A stretch of 64,000 bases of DNA from Blastococcus litoris (GTDB taxonomy: Bacteria > Actinomycetota > Actinomycetes > Mycobacteriales > Geodermatophilaceae): the NCBI RefSeq assembly GCF_003075095.1, contig NZ_QCZF01000002.1, positions 62,001 to 126,000 of the forward strand, in the 5' to 3' direction. Each line of letters starts with the position of its first letter. Positions within the stretch are counted from its first letter, which is position 1. Shown here one piece after another: positions 18,244 through 26,058 of this stretch. Below the pieces are notes generated by a model, which worked only from the letters and a program-made list of their open reading frames with translations, made no database searches and was not told the origin of the DNA. The position numbers and the translations under genes are program-made.

Positions 18244-18447
18244 ATGACGTGCACGCACTGCAGCGCCGTCGAGCAGCGGGGCCGGTACTGCGTCGGCTGC
18301 GGCAAGCTCCTGCCGCCGTCGCCGCTCCCGGCCCGCCGGGTACGCCTCGCGCCCCGCCACCTGATGGACGACGACACCCAGCCGGTCCTCCGGTTCCGGG
18401 TGAACCCGCGCCTGTCGGTCGAGAACGAGACGCCGGCCGCCGTCTGA
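18244..18447 (+). CDS. Small zinc-ribbon protein
   Basis: A 67-residue protein preceded by a strong GGAGGAGG site. Two CxxC pairs (CTHC and CVGC) near the N-terminus form a likely zinc ribbon, followed by a basic Pro-rich linker and an unstructured tail. No further domain is present. It has its own 155-base upstream region, with no confident promoter seen, and ends just before a strong hairpin. Confidence 0.7.
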   Translation: MTCTHCSAVEQRGRYCVGCGKLLPPSPLPARRVRLAPRHLMDDDTQPVLRFRVNPRLSVENETPAAV

Positions 18448-18483
18448 CCCCGGATCCGCTGCTCTCCGTACCGGAAGCAGAAG

Positions 18484-18527
18484 AGCCCCGCGCAGTTCCT
18501 GTACCGGAAAGCTGCGCGGGGCTCTGT
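18484..18527. terminator. Bidirectional terminator hairpin
   Basis: AGAGCCCCGCGCAG (18484-18497) pairs perfectly with CTGCGCGGGGCTCT (18514-18527), a 14-bp stem with a 16-base loop. It lies between the convergent zinc-ribbon and MMPL genes and can serve both. There is no long T-run, as is common in actinobacteria. GTACCGGAA occurs twice, just before the hairpin (18468) and in the loop (18503). Confidence 0.85.
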
Positions 18528-18528
18528 C

Positions 18529-20721
18529 TCAGCGGGTGCCGGCGAGCTCCGGCTCCCTGACCGGCGCCGGTTCGCCGTCGGACTCGCGGATCCCGTAGCG
18601 GGCGTAGAGCCGGCCCAGGGGCCCGGGCGCCCACCAGTTCGCCCGGCCGAGCAGCCGCATCGTCGCGGGCACGAGCAGGATGCGCACGATCGTCGCGTCG
18701 ACGACGACGGCGATCAGCATCGCGACGCCGATCATCTTGATGAAGGTGATCCCGGACAGCGAGAACGCGCCGATCACGACCAGGAGGAGCAGCGCCGCGC
18801 TGGTGATGATCCCGCCGGTCCGCTGCAGCCCGGTTGCGACCGCGGCCGTGTTGTCGCCGGTCAGGTCGTACTGCTCCCGGATCCGGGACATCAGGAACAC
18901 CTCGTAGTCCATCGACAGCCCGAAGATGATGGCCAGCACGAGGATCGGCTGGGTCGCCTCCACGAAGCCGGTGGGCGTGAAGTCCAGGAACCCCGACAGG
19001 TGCCCCTCCTGGAAGATCCACACCAGGGCACCGAACGAGGCGCCGATCGACAGCACGTTCATGATCAGCGCCTTGACCGGCAGGACCACCGACCCGAACG
19101 CCAGGAACAGCAGCACGAACGTCGTCGCGACGACCATCAGCGCCATCCACGGCAGCAGCGCGCCGAGGCTCTCCAGCAGGTCGGTCAGCACCGCGCTCTG
19201 CCCGCCGACGAGCACCTCGCTGCCGGCCGGTGCCGGCACATCGCGGATGTCGTTGACCAGCGCCCTCGCCTCCTCGGCGACCGGATCGCCGTCGTAGGCG
19301 ACCCCGACGCGGGCGGTGTCCCCGGCCGCGCCGGTCACGGTGGCGCCGTCCACCCCGGGGACGTCGGCCACCGCCGCGACGTACTGCTGGAGGGCCGCGC
19401 CACCGGCGGGGGAGTCGACGGCGTCCGGAAGCGTCACGACGATCTCGATCGGGCCGGACGGGGCCTCGGGGAAGTCCGCGCGGATCGTCTCGGCGACCAC
19501 CCGGCTATCGGTGCCGGCCGGAAGCGCCCGCTCGTCGATGCCGCCGAACTCCACCCGCAGGAACGGCAGCGCCAGCGCCACGAGCAGCGCGACGGTGGCG
19601 ACGGTGAAGACGACGGGCCGGCGCATCACGACGTGCGCGATCCGGTACCAGGCGCCGCTGTTCTCGGTGTGCGGCGCCGCGACAGGGCGCCGGAACACCC
19701 GGCGCAGCCACGGCCGCACCGACAGCGCGTCCACCTTCGGGCCGAGCATCGCCAGCAGAGCCGGCAGGAGCGTCAGCGCAGCCAGCATCGCCACCAGGAC
19801 GGCGCTCATCCCGCCGAAGCCCATCGAGCGCAGGAACACCTGCGGGAAGATCAGCAGGCCGGCCAGCGAGACCGCGACGGTGATCCCCGAGACCGCCACC
19901 GTGCGCCCGGCGGTCGCCATCGTGCGGGCCAGGGCCGTCTCGGTGTCGGGCTGCCTCCGGATCTCCTCGCGGAAGCGGCTGACCATGAACAGGCCGTAGT
20001 CGATGGCCAGCCCGAGCCCGATGATCGTGACGATGTTGACGGCGAAGATCGAGACCTCGGTGACCATCGAGAATCCGCGCAGCGCCGTGAACGCGCCGAG
20101 GATCGCCGTCACGCCGATCGCCAGCGGCAGGCTGGCCGCGGCGAAGCTGCCGAAGATGATCACCAGCATCACGGCGAGGATCGGCAGCGAGATGCTCTCG
20201 GCCCGCGCGATGTCGGAGCTGACCCGCTCGTTGATGTCGGTGTTGATGACGGCGTCGCCGCCGATCTGCGTCTCCAGGCCGGGAGCGCGGAGGTCGTCCC
20301 GGATCTGCGCGATCGCGTCCTCGTCCTCGCCGTCGGCCAGCTGCAGCACCGCGAAGGTCGACTGCCGGTCGGTGCTGACCAGCTGCGGCGCCCCGGTGCT
20401 CCAGAAGGTCGTCGTCCGGTCGACCAGGCCGGCGGGCAGTGCGCGCAGGGAGTCGTCCACCGCGGCCTCGTAGCCCGGGTCGTCGACGGTCAGGTCGTCG
20501 CTGCGGTAGAGCACCACGACGTCGGAGGAGTCCCGGCCCAGCTCCCGGTTCGCGACCTCGACGGCGCGCGAGCTGTCGCTGTCGGGGTCCTCGAAGCCGC
20601 CACCGGTCATGGCGCCGAACACGCCGGTGCCCCACACGCCGGCGAAGGCGACGAACGCGAGGGCGAGGGCGACCACCCAGCGACGACGGCGGTACATCAC
20701 TCGCCCGAGGGCCTCGAACAT
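18529..20721 (-). CDS. MMPL-family RND transporter
   Basis: A 730-residue inner-membrane protein with two repeats, each a periplasm-facing domain plus a cluster of transmembrane helices. The proton-relay motifs GLGLAIDYGLFMVSRFREE and FGLSMDYEVFLMSRIREQ are typical of actinobacterial MmpL-type lipid or drug exporters energised by the proton gradient. It is divergent from a TetR regulator across a 91-base region with a long inverted repeat, so it is probably repressed by that regulator until a ligand appears. Cargo unknown. Confidence 0.92.
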   Translation of the reverse strand: MFEALGRVMYRRRRWVVALALAFVAFAGVWGTGVFGAMTGGGFEDPDSDSSRAVEVANRELGRDSSDVVVLYRSDDLTVDDPGYEAAVDDSLRALPAGLVDRTTTFWSTGAPQLVSTDRQSTFAVLQLADGEDEDAIAQIRDDLRAPGLETQIGGDAVINTDINERVSSDIARAESISLPILAVMLVIIFGSFAAASLPLAIGVTAILGAFTALRGFSMVTEVSIFAVNIVTIIGLGLAIDYGLFMVSRFREEIRRQPDTETALARTMATAGRTVAVSGITVAVSLAGLLIFPQVFLRSMGFGGMSAVLVAMLAALTLLPALLAMLGPKVDALSVRPWLRRVFRRPVAAPHTENSGAWYRIAHVVMRRPVVFTVATVALLVALALPFLRVEFGGIDERALPAGTDSRVVAETIRADFPEAPSGPIEIVVTLPDAVDSPAGGAALQQYVAAVADVPGVDGATVTGAAGDTARVGVAYDGDPVAEEARALVNDIRDVPAPAGSEVLVGGQSAVLTDLLESLGALLPWMALMVVATTFVLLFLAFGSVVLPVKALIMNVLSIGASFGALVWIFQEGHLSGFLDFTPTGFVEATQPILVLAIIFGLSMDYEVFLMSRIREQYDLTGDNTAAVATGLQRTGGIITSAALLLLVVIGAFSLSGITFIKMIGVAMLIAVVVDATIVRILLVPATMRLLGRANWWAPGPLGRLYARYGIRESDGEPAPVREPELAGTR

Positions 20722-20739
20722 GGCGTCTCCAGTGCTAGC

Positions 20740-20785
20740 GTGAACGGCGTTAGCGAACGGTGGTCACTCTGCTAACGGTGTTCAC
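20740..20785. promoter_or_regulatory. TetR-type operator between the MMPL and TetR genes
   Basis: GTGAACGGCGTTAGC (20740-20754) and GCTAACGGTGTTCAC (20771-20785) are inverted copies with 13 of 15 positions matching, separated by 16 bases. They lie 19 bases upstream of the MMPL start and 28 bases upstream of the TetR start, so one bound regulator could cover both promoters. Confidence 0.7.
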
Positions 20786-20812
20786 CGCTGTCAAGGGGAA
20801 TCGCGAGGGACG

Positions 20813-21568
20813 ATGAGCGAACTGCCGATCGAGCCGCTGAGCCGTCGCGACCGCATGCGTGTCGACACCGTGCGGGAGATCAAGGAGACGGCCCGGAAGG
20901 TGCTGGTCGAGCAGGGGGTCGACGGCCTGGCGCTCCGCGCGGTGGCGCGCGCGATGGGTATGACCGCACCGGCCCTGTACCGCTACTTCGACAGCCGCGA
21001 GGACCTGGTCGAGCACGTCGTCGCCGACCTCTACGACGAGCTCAGCGACCACCTGGAACAGGTGCGCGACGCGGCCGAGCCCGCGACCCCCGGCGTCCAG
21101 CTGATGTCGACGGCCCGGGCCTTCCGCGCGTGGGCGACCACCCACCACGCCGAGTTCGGGCTGCTGTTCGGCAGCGCGGGGGAGGGTGTCATCCCCGCCG
21201 CGGACCTGCACGGCCCCGGCGACCACCCGCCCCAGGTGGCCAGCCGCCGCTTCGGCGGGGTGTTCGCGGAGCTGATCTCGCGGGTCTACCTGGAACAGGG
21301 CTTCCCGGTGCCCGACGAGGAGGAGCTCGAGCCGGCGCTGCGGGCGCAGCTGACCGAGTGGTGCGCAAAGCTGCCCGTCGCCCTGCCGCTGGGCGTCATG
21401 CACGTCTTCCTGTCCTGCTGGATCCGGCTCTACGGGATGGTCTGCATGGAGGTCTTCGGTCACCTGCGGTTCGCACTGGAGGACGCCGCCCCGATGTTCG
21501 AGTCCGAGCTGCAGGCGCTGGGCCGGATCCTCGGCATCGCCGACGAGTACCGCCCGCCGGCCGCCTGA
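20813..21568 (+). CDS. TetR-family regulator with WHG-type ligand domain
   Basis: A 251-residue regulator. The N-terminal helix-turn-helix (about residues 18-65: VREIKETARKVL, LALRAVARAMGMTAPALYRYFDSREDL) is a textbook TetR_N domain. The longer C-terminal part resembles the TetR_C_33 (WHG) group, which includes regulators of lipid and drug export. It is divergent from the MMPL exporter and shares a dyad with it, so local autoregulation and exporter control are likely. Confidence 0.92.
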   Translation: MSELPIEPLSRRDRMRVDTVREIKETARKVLVEQGVDGLALRAVARAMGMTAPALYRYFDSREDLVEHVVADLYDELSDHLEQVRDAAEPATPGVQLMSTARAFRAWATTHHAEFGLLFGSAGEGVIPAADLHGPGDHPPQVASRRFGGVFAELISRVYLEQGFPVPDEEELEPALRAQLTEWCAKLPVALPLGVMHVFLSCWIRLYGMVCMEVFGHLRFALEDAAPMFESELQALGRILGIADEYRPPAA

Positions 21569-21668
21569 CGGCCCGCGACGCCGGGGATCGGGGTCCACCG
21601 GCCGGCCGTCGCGCCCCTGTTCCCCCGCCCTCCTGACCGGACGCCGGCGTGCGGGTGACGAGGCTCAC

Positions 21669-21696
21669 TGCTAGCAAAACGCTTGCAGGAGTTAGC
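21669..21696 (+). promoter_or_regulatory. Possible TetR-like site upstream of the helical-protein gene
   Basis: TGCTAGC (21669-21675) followed by GTTAGC (21691-21696). The same two words, TGCTAGC and GTTAGC in the same order, occur at 20733-20754 in the TetR/MMPL region. GCTAGC and GCTTGC also form a weak inverted repeat. Shared control by the TetR protein is a guess from this resemblance. Confidence 0.35.
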
Positions 21697-21725
21697 GCGG
21701 CGGACGTCAGGGGCATGGAGTAGCC

Positions 21726-22697
21726 ATGGCTCACAACACGAAGATCATCAACCAGTTGCGCGCCCTCGTCATGCTCACGCAGACCGAGGAGCAGGTCGCA
21801 CGGACGCGGATCTCCCAGGCCCGTACTGACGCGGTGCGCCGCGAGCTGACGCAGAACGCGGACAACGCTGCCGCCCGCAGCCTCGAGATCACCGAGGCGC
21901 TGCGGTCCCTCGGCGGTGTCCCGGACGTCGTCACCCCGGCGCTCGGCCGCCTCTCGGCGGTCCTCAAGGCCACGTTCGAGCAGGCCGCCCCGTTCGAGGA
22001 GGCGCTCCTCACCGACCTGCAGCTCGAGCACCAGCTGCTCGACCGCGCCACCTACGTCAAGGTCCTCGCCGAGCAGGCCGGGGAGACCACGGTCCGTCGG
22101 CTCGCCGAGAAGCTCGTCGACGCCCACAAGGCCACCGTCGAGTGGCTGACCGTCGTCCTCGCCGAGGAGGCCCTGGGCGGCCCCGTCGCCCTCGTGCCCA
22201 CCCCGGTGCAGAAGGTCGCCGGCGGCGTGGCCCGCGCGGTCAACGCCCCCGTCCGCTTCTGGGCCAACACCGTCAACAACGCCGTCGACACGGTCAAGCA
22301 CGCCGGCGAGGAGACCTCCGACCGGTTCGCCGCCGTCACCGACCGGGCCCAGCAGCTCAGCGAGGCCGTCCGCGAGACCCTCACCGCCGGCCGCAGCGCC
22401 ACCCTGCGCCGCGCCGAGCAGGTCGCCGATCGCGAGGGCAACAAGGACGCCGCCAAGGCCGCCCGGTCCGCCCGCGAGGAACTCGGTGACGTCTCGTCCG
22501 ACGAGCTGCCGATCAAGAACTACGACAACCTCTCGGCCGGCGACGCCGTCAAGGCCATCAAGGGCCTCACGGAGCCGCGCGACATCCGCGTGGTCCTCGC
22601 CTACGAGGAGGCCCACAAGAACCGGGCGAACGTGGCCAGCGCCGCGCAGACCCAGCTCGCCTCGCTCGCCAAGGAGGCCGTGGGCGTCACCAGCTGA
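21726..22697 (+). CDS. Ferritin-like helical protein of unknown function
   Basis: A 323-residue, almost wholly helical soluble protein. Residues about 1-150 look like a four-helix ferritin-like bundle (NQLRALVMLTQTEEQVARTR, FEEALLTDLQLEHQLLDRATYVKVLAEQA), though no clear di-iron ExxH pair stands out. The middle is amphipathic. The C-terminus carries ELPIKNYDNLSAGDAVKAIK and RVVLAYEEAHKNR, a motif also found, from memory, at the ends of other actinobacterial surface or lipid-body proteins. GGAGTAGCC precedes the ATG and a strong terminator follows, so it is a single-gene unit. Confidence 0.65.
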   Translation: MAHNTKIINQLRALVMLTQTEEQVARTRISQARTDAVRRELTQNADNAAARSLEITEALRSLGGVPDVVTPALGRLSAVLKATFEQAAPFEEALLTDLQLEHQLLDRATYVKVLAEQAGETTVRRLAEKLVDAHKATVEWLTVVLAEEALGGPVALVPTPVQKVAGGVARAVNAPVRFWANTVNNAVDTVKHAGEETSDRFAAVTDRAQQLSEAVRETLTAGRSATLRRAEQVADREGNKDAAKAARSAREELGDVSSDELPIKNYDNLSAGDAVKAIKGLTEPRDIRVVLAYEEAHKNRANVASAAQTQLASLAKEAVGVTS

Positions 22698-22710
22698 CCC
22701 CGCACCGCCA

Positions 22711-22748
22711 CGGAAGGCCCGCACCCCTCGGGGGGTGCGGGCCTTCCG
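22711..22748 (+). terminator. Strong 17-bp terminator hairpin
   Basis: CGGAAGGCCCGCACCCC (22711-22727) and its exact complement at 22732-22748 enclose a 4-base loop, 13 bases after the preceding stop codon. No T-run follows. Confidence 0.88.
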
Positions 22749-22857
22749 CGTGTCCGGCCGCCCGCGCTCCGTAGCGCCCCGCCAGCGCGGCCGAGGTATC
22801 CGGTGTCACGCCGCCGAGGAGTTTGGCCCGCCCGCGCCGACGGGGAAGTCTCGGGGC

Positions 22858-23268
22858 ATGAGCATCACCCCCGAGGCCCTCGAAGCGGAGTTCTCGCTCC
22901 CGACGGCCGCCACCCGCCTGGACTTCCTGAGCCGCCGCGACGGTGGCGACACCGCCCTGAACACCGTGCAGGACCCGGCGCAGGACGACTGGGCCATGTC
23001 CCTCAAGGACATCGACACCTCGCTCGACACCTACGAGGCCCTCGAGCTGCTGGCGCTCGGCGAGGTGGTCGCTCGGAAGGCGCACGACAGCCAGCTCATC
23101 GGCATCCGTGCCGCACTGCGGGGTGGTGCCGACTGGGCGGAGATCGGCACGGCGCTGGGCACGACGCCCGACGCCGCCTACGACGCCTTCCAGGCGGCGA
23201 TCGCCGAGCAGCTCGACGCCGACGCCGCCGCAGCGGCGCGCGAGCTCGCCGGTTCCCGCCCGCGCTGA
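22858..23268 (+). CDS. Hypothetical protein with helix-turn-helix-like C-terminus
   Basis: A 136-residue acidic protein. The segment IGIRAALRGGADWAEIGTALGTTPDAAYDAF near residues 82-112 matches the small helix-turn-helix seen in many short actinobacterial proteins. The N-terminal half is unassigned. ATG 22858 is preceded only by a weak GGGG. It sits between a terminator upstream and a convergent DUF427 gene one base downstream. Confidence 0.7.
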   Translation: MSITPEALEAEFSLPTAATRLDFLSRRDGGDTALNTVQDPAQDDWAMSLKDIDTSLDTYEALELLALGEVVARKAHDSQLIGIRAALRGGADWAEIGTALGTTPDAAYDAFQAAIAEQLDADAAAAARELAGSRPR

Positions 23269-23269
23269 C

Positions 23270-23551
23270 TCAGCGGACCTCGACGCCCCGCCAGAAGGCG
23301 ACCCGGCCGGTGATCTCCTCCGCCGCGTCCTTCGGCGTCGGGTAGTACCAGGCCGCGTCGCGGTTGACCTTCCCGTCGACCTCCACGTGGAAGTAGGACG
23401 CGGTGCCCTTCCACGGGCAGACGGTGTGGGTGTCCGACGGGCGCAGCACGTCGTCGCGCACGGCGTCGCGGGGGAAGTACGCATTGCCCTCGACGGTCAC
23501 GATGTCGTCGGACTCGGCGAGGACGGTCCCGTTCCAGGTGGCAGTCGTCAT
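23270..23551 (-). CDS. DUF427 protein
   Basis: A 93-residue single-domain DUF427 protein (WNGTVLAESDDIVTVEGNAYFP, HTVCPWKGTASYFHV, AAWYYPTPKDAA). The fold is known to be a small beta barrel, but the function is not established. The core motif CPWKGxAxY is intact and the length is normal. Confidence 0.92.
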   Translation of the reverse strand: MTTATWNGTVLAESDDIVTVEGNAYFPRDAVRDDVLRPSDTHTVCPWKGTASYFHVEVDGKVNRDAAWYYPTPKDAAEEITGRVAFWRGVEVR

Positions 23552-23570
23552 GGAGCCGATCGTCCCCCGT

Positions 23571-23787
23571 TCACCAGCGGAGCGGGTACATGTCCCGCGA
23601 CTGCGCCGTCCGGCAGGCCCGGCAGTGGCCCCAGCTGACGATGCTCAGCGGGCTCGTGGCGGCCCCGCACTCGGGGCAGTCGACGAGGTCCTGCGCGTGG
23701 GCGCGCGCCTCGTCGAGCTCCTTCGAGCGCTCTTCGTGGATCCGCTGGTCGCCCCGGCAGGGGCACCCCAGGTGGGCTTCGGCGCAT
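23571..23787 (-). CDS. Zinc-ribbon protein with unresolved start, possible one-base shift
   Basis: A minus-strand frame ending at TGA 23571 encodes CAEAHLGCPCRG, then DQRIHEERSKELDEARAHAQ, CPECG, WGHCRACRTAQ and a final MYPLRW. The paired Cys motifs and strongly GC-biased third positions mark it as coding. No ATG, GTG or TTG lies in this frame upstream near the first Cys (codon 23786-23784). An ATG at 23787-23785 sits one base out of frame, so one fewer G in the GGGG run near 23773 would join them as MRRSPPG-CPCRG. A rare start codon is the alternative. It lies downstream of the thioesterase on the same strand. Confidence 0.5.
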
Positions 23788-23799
23788 CGTCCGGGCCGC

Positions 23800-23851
23800 G
23801 TAGCGACGGGGTGCCTCCAGAGGCAGCAGGGAGTGTCCCCGTCGACGCTAC
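23800..23851. other. Long hairpin in the leader of the zinc-ribbon frame
   Basis: GTAGCGACGGGG (23800-23811) pairs with CCCCGT (23837-23842) and CGCTAC (23846-23851), leaving a three-base bulge. Inside it TGCCTC (23812-23817) and GAGGCA (23820-23825) form a second short stem. Read on the minus strand it follows the thioesterase stop at 23888 by 36 bases and could be its terminator or a structured leader. Confidence 0.5.
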
Positions 23852-23887
23852 TCAGGCGCGCCAGCCCCTCGCGGGCGGCACGGTGGC

Positions 23888-24271
23888 TCAGGAGTGCAGG
23901 AGAGCGAACGTCGCGACGGCGTGGACGAGGCTCTCGCCGCGCTGCTCGACGTCGGCCTCGGTGACCGTCAGGTGCTCGCCGCGGCTGCGCACCCGTGCCG
24001 TGACGGTCACGTCACCCGGCTTCCCGGGCCGGAGGTAGGTCACCGTCAGCTGGCTCGTGGCGGGGACGTCGCCGTCGCCGACGGCGGAGCGCACCGCGGC
24101 CCCCATCGCGGTGTCCACCAGGGTGGCCAGCACGCCGCCGTGCAGGGTGCCCGCCTGGTTGAGGTGCTCGTCGCGCGCGGTGAACGCCACGCGGGCGGAC
24201 CCGTCCTCGGCGACCTCCGCCCGTGCCCCCAGCCGCTCCGCGAACCCGCCCATCGCCCCGTCGTCGCCCAT
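23888..24271 (-). CDS. PaaI-type hotdog thioesterase
   Basis: A 127-residue single hotdog-fold protein from ATG 24271, preceded by AGGGA; a second ATG at 24253 is possible. HLNQAGTLHGGVLATLVDTAMGAA is the typical active-site loop of PaaI/4HBT thioesterases, which hydrolyse acyl- or aryl-CoA. Length and fold pattern are normal. An upstream in-frame extension to 24442 is Arg/Pro-rich and was rejected. Natural substrate unknown. Confidence 0.85.
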   Translation of the reverse strand: MGDDGAMGGFAERLGARAEVAEDGSARVAFTARDEHLNQAGTLHGGVLATLVDTAMGAAVRSAVGDGDVPATSQLTVTYLRPGKPGDVTVTARVRSRGEHLTVTEADVEQRGESLVHAVATFALLHS

Positions 24272-24444
24272 GCCGGCGTCCCTACCCGGCCGGTGACCGC
24301 CCACTCGGGCGCGGCGCCCGGGGCCGGTGGGACGACGGGAACGGTTCGTTACCGGTTCGTCGCCCGCACACCCCCTGGCAGCGGGGGCGGTCGGTGATGA
24401 TCGTCGGCGATCGCACCACTCACAGCGAACTCCCAGGAGCACCC

Positions 24445-24891
24445 GTGACCTACCCGTCCGACCCCGCCGCGCCGGCCCCGCAGCCCGGGACCCGAGACGG
24501 CGCCTGGGCGCCGCCGCAAGGTGCCGGCCCGACCGCGCCGTACGCCGAGCCGCAGCAGAGCTCCGGCAAGAAGTGGCTGAAGATCGGTGCGCCCATCGTG
24601 GGCGCCGGCATCGTCGGGTTCGGGGCCCTGGGCCTGTTCGGCGCCGGTGATCCCGAGGTGGGCGACTGCGTCCGCATGGTCAGCGACACCGAGTTCGAGA
24701 GCGCCGACTGCGCGTCCGACGAGGCCGAGTTCAAGGTCGTCGGCATCGACGAGCAGGAGATGACGCGCAGCGAGTTCGACGCCGCGTCCGTGGAGGACAT
24801 CTGCGTCGACTTCGCGAGCACCGAGGTCGCGCTCTGGATCGGCGACATGGTCACCGACCCGGGCACCATCTACTGCGCCGCGGGCGTCTGA
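24445..24891 (+). CDS. Single-pass membrane protein with LppU-like extracellular domain
   Basis: A 148-residue protein from GTG 24445, with AGGAG six bases upstream. A Pro/Gln-rich cytoplasmic N-terminus (about 1-45) precedes one helix (IGAPIVGAGIVGFGALGLF). The outer domain VGDCVRMV, FESADCASDEAEFKVVG, EDICVDF and GTIYCAAGV has four Cys that can form two disulfides. It resembles the small LppU/SCO3897-type domain found in actinobacterial membrane proteins of unknown role. Confidence 0.72.
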   Translation: MTYPSDPAAPAPQPGTRDGAWAPPQGAGPTAPYAEPQQSSGKKWLKIGAPIVGAGIVGFGALGLFGAGDPEVGDCVRMVSDTEFESADCASDEAEFKVVGIDEQEMTRSEFDAASVEDICVDFASTEVALWIGDMVTDPGTIYCAAGV

Positions 24892-24910
24892 CCCGGTCGA
24901 CGCGGTTCCC

Positions 24911-24943
24911 GAGTGCCCCGCCGGCCCGTCCGGCGGGGCACTC
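24911..24943 (+). terminator. 14-bp terminator hairpin
   Basis: GAGTGCCCCGCCGG (24911-24924) and CCGGCGGGGCACTC (24930-24943) form a perfect stem with a five-base loop, 19 bases after the previous stop. Confidence 0.85.
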
Positions 24944-24997
24944 GCCGTCCCGGTGCCCGGGGAGCCGGGAGCGCCCGCGTTTGGCAGGCTGGACCCG

Positions 24998-25900
24998 ATG
25001 GCGCACTGGACTGACTGGCTGATCACCGGTGTCGGGACCGTGGTCGTCCTCGTCGCGCTGCGGGACATCTTCCGCACGATCTGGCAGCCGAGCGGCCGGG
25101 GAGACATCAGCCACCTCGCCATGCGCGCCCTCTGGCGGGCGGACCGCCGACGACGCAGCCGCGGAGCCGCCGGCGTGCGGACCGGCCCCATCGCGCTCGC
25201 CCTCGTCATCGCCCTCTGGCTGGTGCTGCTGATCGGGGGCGGAGCGCTGGTCTACGCGCCGCACATGCCCGAGTCCTTCGTCCTGAGCCCCGGCCTGGAC
25301 GCCGCCGAGCGCAGTCAGGTGCTCGACGCGGTGTACCTCTCCACGGTCACGCTGGCCACGCTGGGATTCGGCGACATCGTCCCCGCGGCGGGCTGGCTGC
25401 GCGTCGTCGTCCCGATCCAGGGGCTCATCGGGTTCGCCCTGCTCACCGCGTCGGTGACCTGGGTGCTGCAGGTCTACCCCGCGCTCACCCGCCGGAGGGC
25501 GCTGGCGGTCAGGCTCGCCCAGCTGCGCACGGTCGAGACGTCCGATCTGCTCCACGACCCCGACTCGAGCCTGGCCGCCCCGATGCTGGACGGGCTGGCG
25601 AGCGCGCTGGTCCAGGCCCGCGTCGACGTCACCCAGTACAGCGAGACCTACTACTTCCGGGACCGGTCGGAGGAAGCGGCGCTGCCGGCCATGCTGTCGG
25701 TGGCCTCCGATCTGTGCGCGGCCGGCATGTCCGCACCCCGCACGGACGTCCGCGTGGCCGCCGAGCTCCTCGGCGCCGCGATCCACGACTTCGCGCGCGT
25801 GCTGGACGAGCAGTTCCTGCGGACCGGTGGGACGACCGCCGACATCCTCACCGCGTACGCCGACGCGCACCACCACGGCGATCGGGGAGGGAAGGTCTGA
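24998..25900 (+). CDS. Two-helix potassium channel-like protein
   Basis: A 300-residue protein from ATG 24998. Helix 1 (about 8-25) and helix 2 (about 63-85) are followed by a pore loop TVTLATLGFGD at 116-126, a variant of the K+ selectivity filter TVGYGD, and an inner helix (VPIQGLIGFALLTASVTWVL). The C-terminal 140 residues are soluble and helical. Potassium or other cation conductance is likely; the Leu-Gly-Phe-Gly filter is a permissible change. CAGGCT ends seven bases before the ATG, a weak leaderless -10 box. Confidence 0.82.
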   Translation: MAHWTDWLITGVGTVVVLVALRDIFRTIWQPSGRGDISHLAMRALWRADRRRRSRGAAGVRTGPIALALVIALWLVLLIGGGALVYAPHMPESFVLSPGLDAAERSQVLDAVYLSTVTLATLGFGDIVPAAGWLRVVVPIQGLIGFALLTASVTWVLQVYPALTRRRALAVRLAQLRTVETSDLLHDPDSSLAAPMLDGLASALVQARVDVTQYSETYYFRDRSEEAALPAMLSVASDLCAAGMSAPRTDVRVAAELLGAAIHDFARVLDEQFLRTGGTTADILTAYADAHHHGDRGGKV

Positions 25901-25961
25901 GGCGCGAGCTCGACCGCTGCCGAGCGGGCGGAGCGGCCTGACAAGATTTCTCGCGACGCCG

Positions 25962-25988
25962 TGTCGATTCCGGGGGGCGCCGTTCGAC
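25962..25988 (+). promoter_or_regulatory. ECF42-type promoter
   Basis: TGTCGA (25962-25967), a 17-base spacer and CGAC (25985-25988). This matches the reported ECF42 target, TGTCGA at -35 and CGA/TC at -10, which in other actinobacteria stands upstream of the DGPF gene, as here. It implies that the sigma factor encoded at 26481 drives its own operon. Confidence 0.75.
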
Positions 25989-26058
25989 GTGTCAGCAGAA
26001 CGGGGTCCGCGCCGGTCGGCAGGACCGGCCCCCGCTCGACCGACAGGGAGATCCAGCG

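Noticed and set aside
23548-23787. A 79-codon minus-strand frame starting at ATG 23787
   Set aside because: Its third-base pattern is poor and the translation is Arg/Pro-rich; the zinc-ribbon frame one base away is the coding one, although this ATG may be its true start if a base is wrong.
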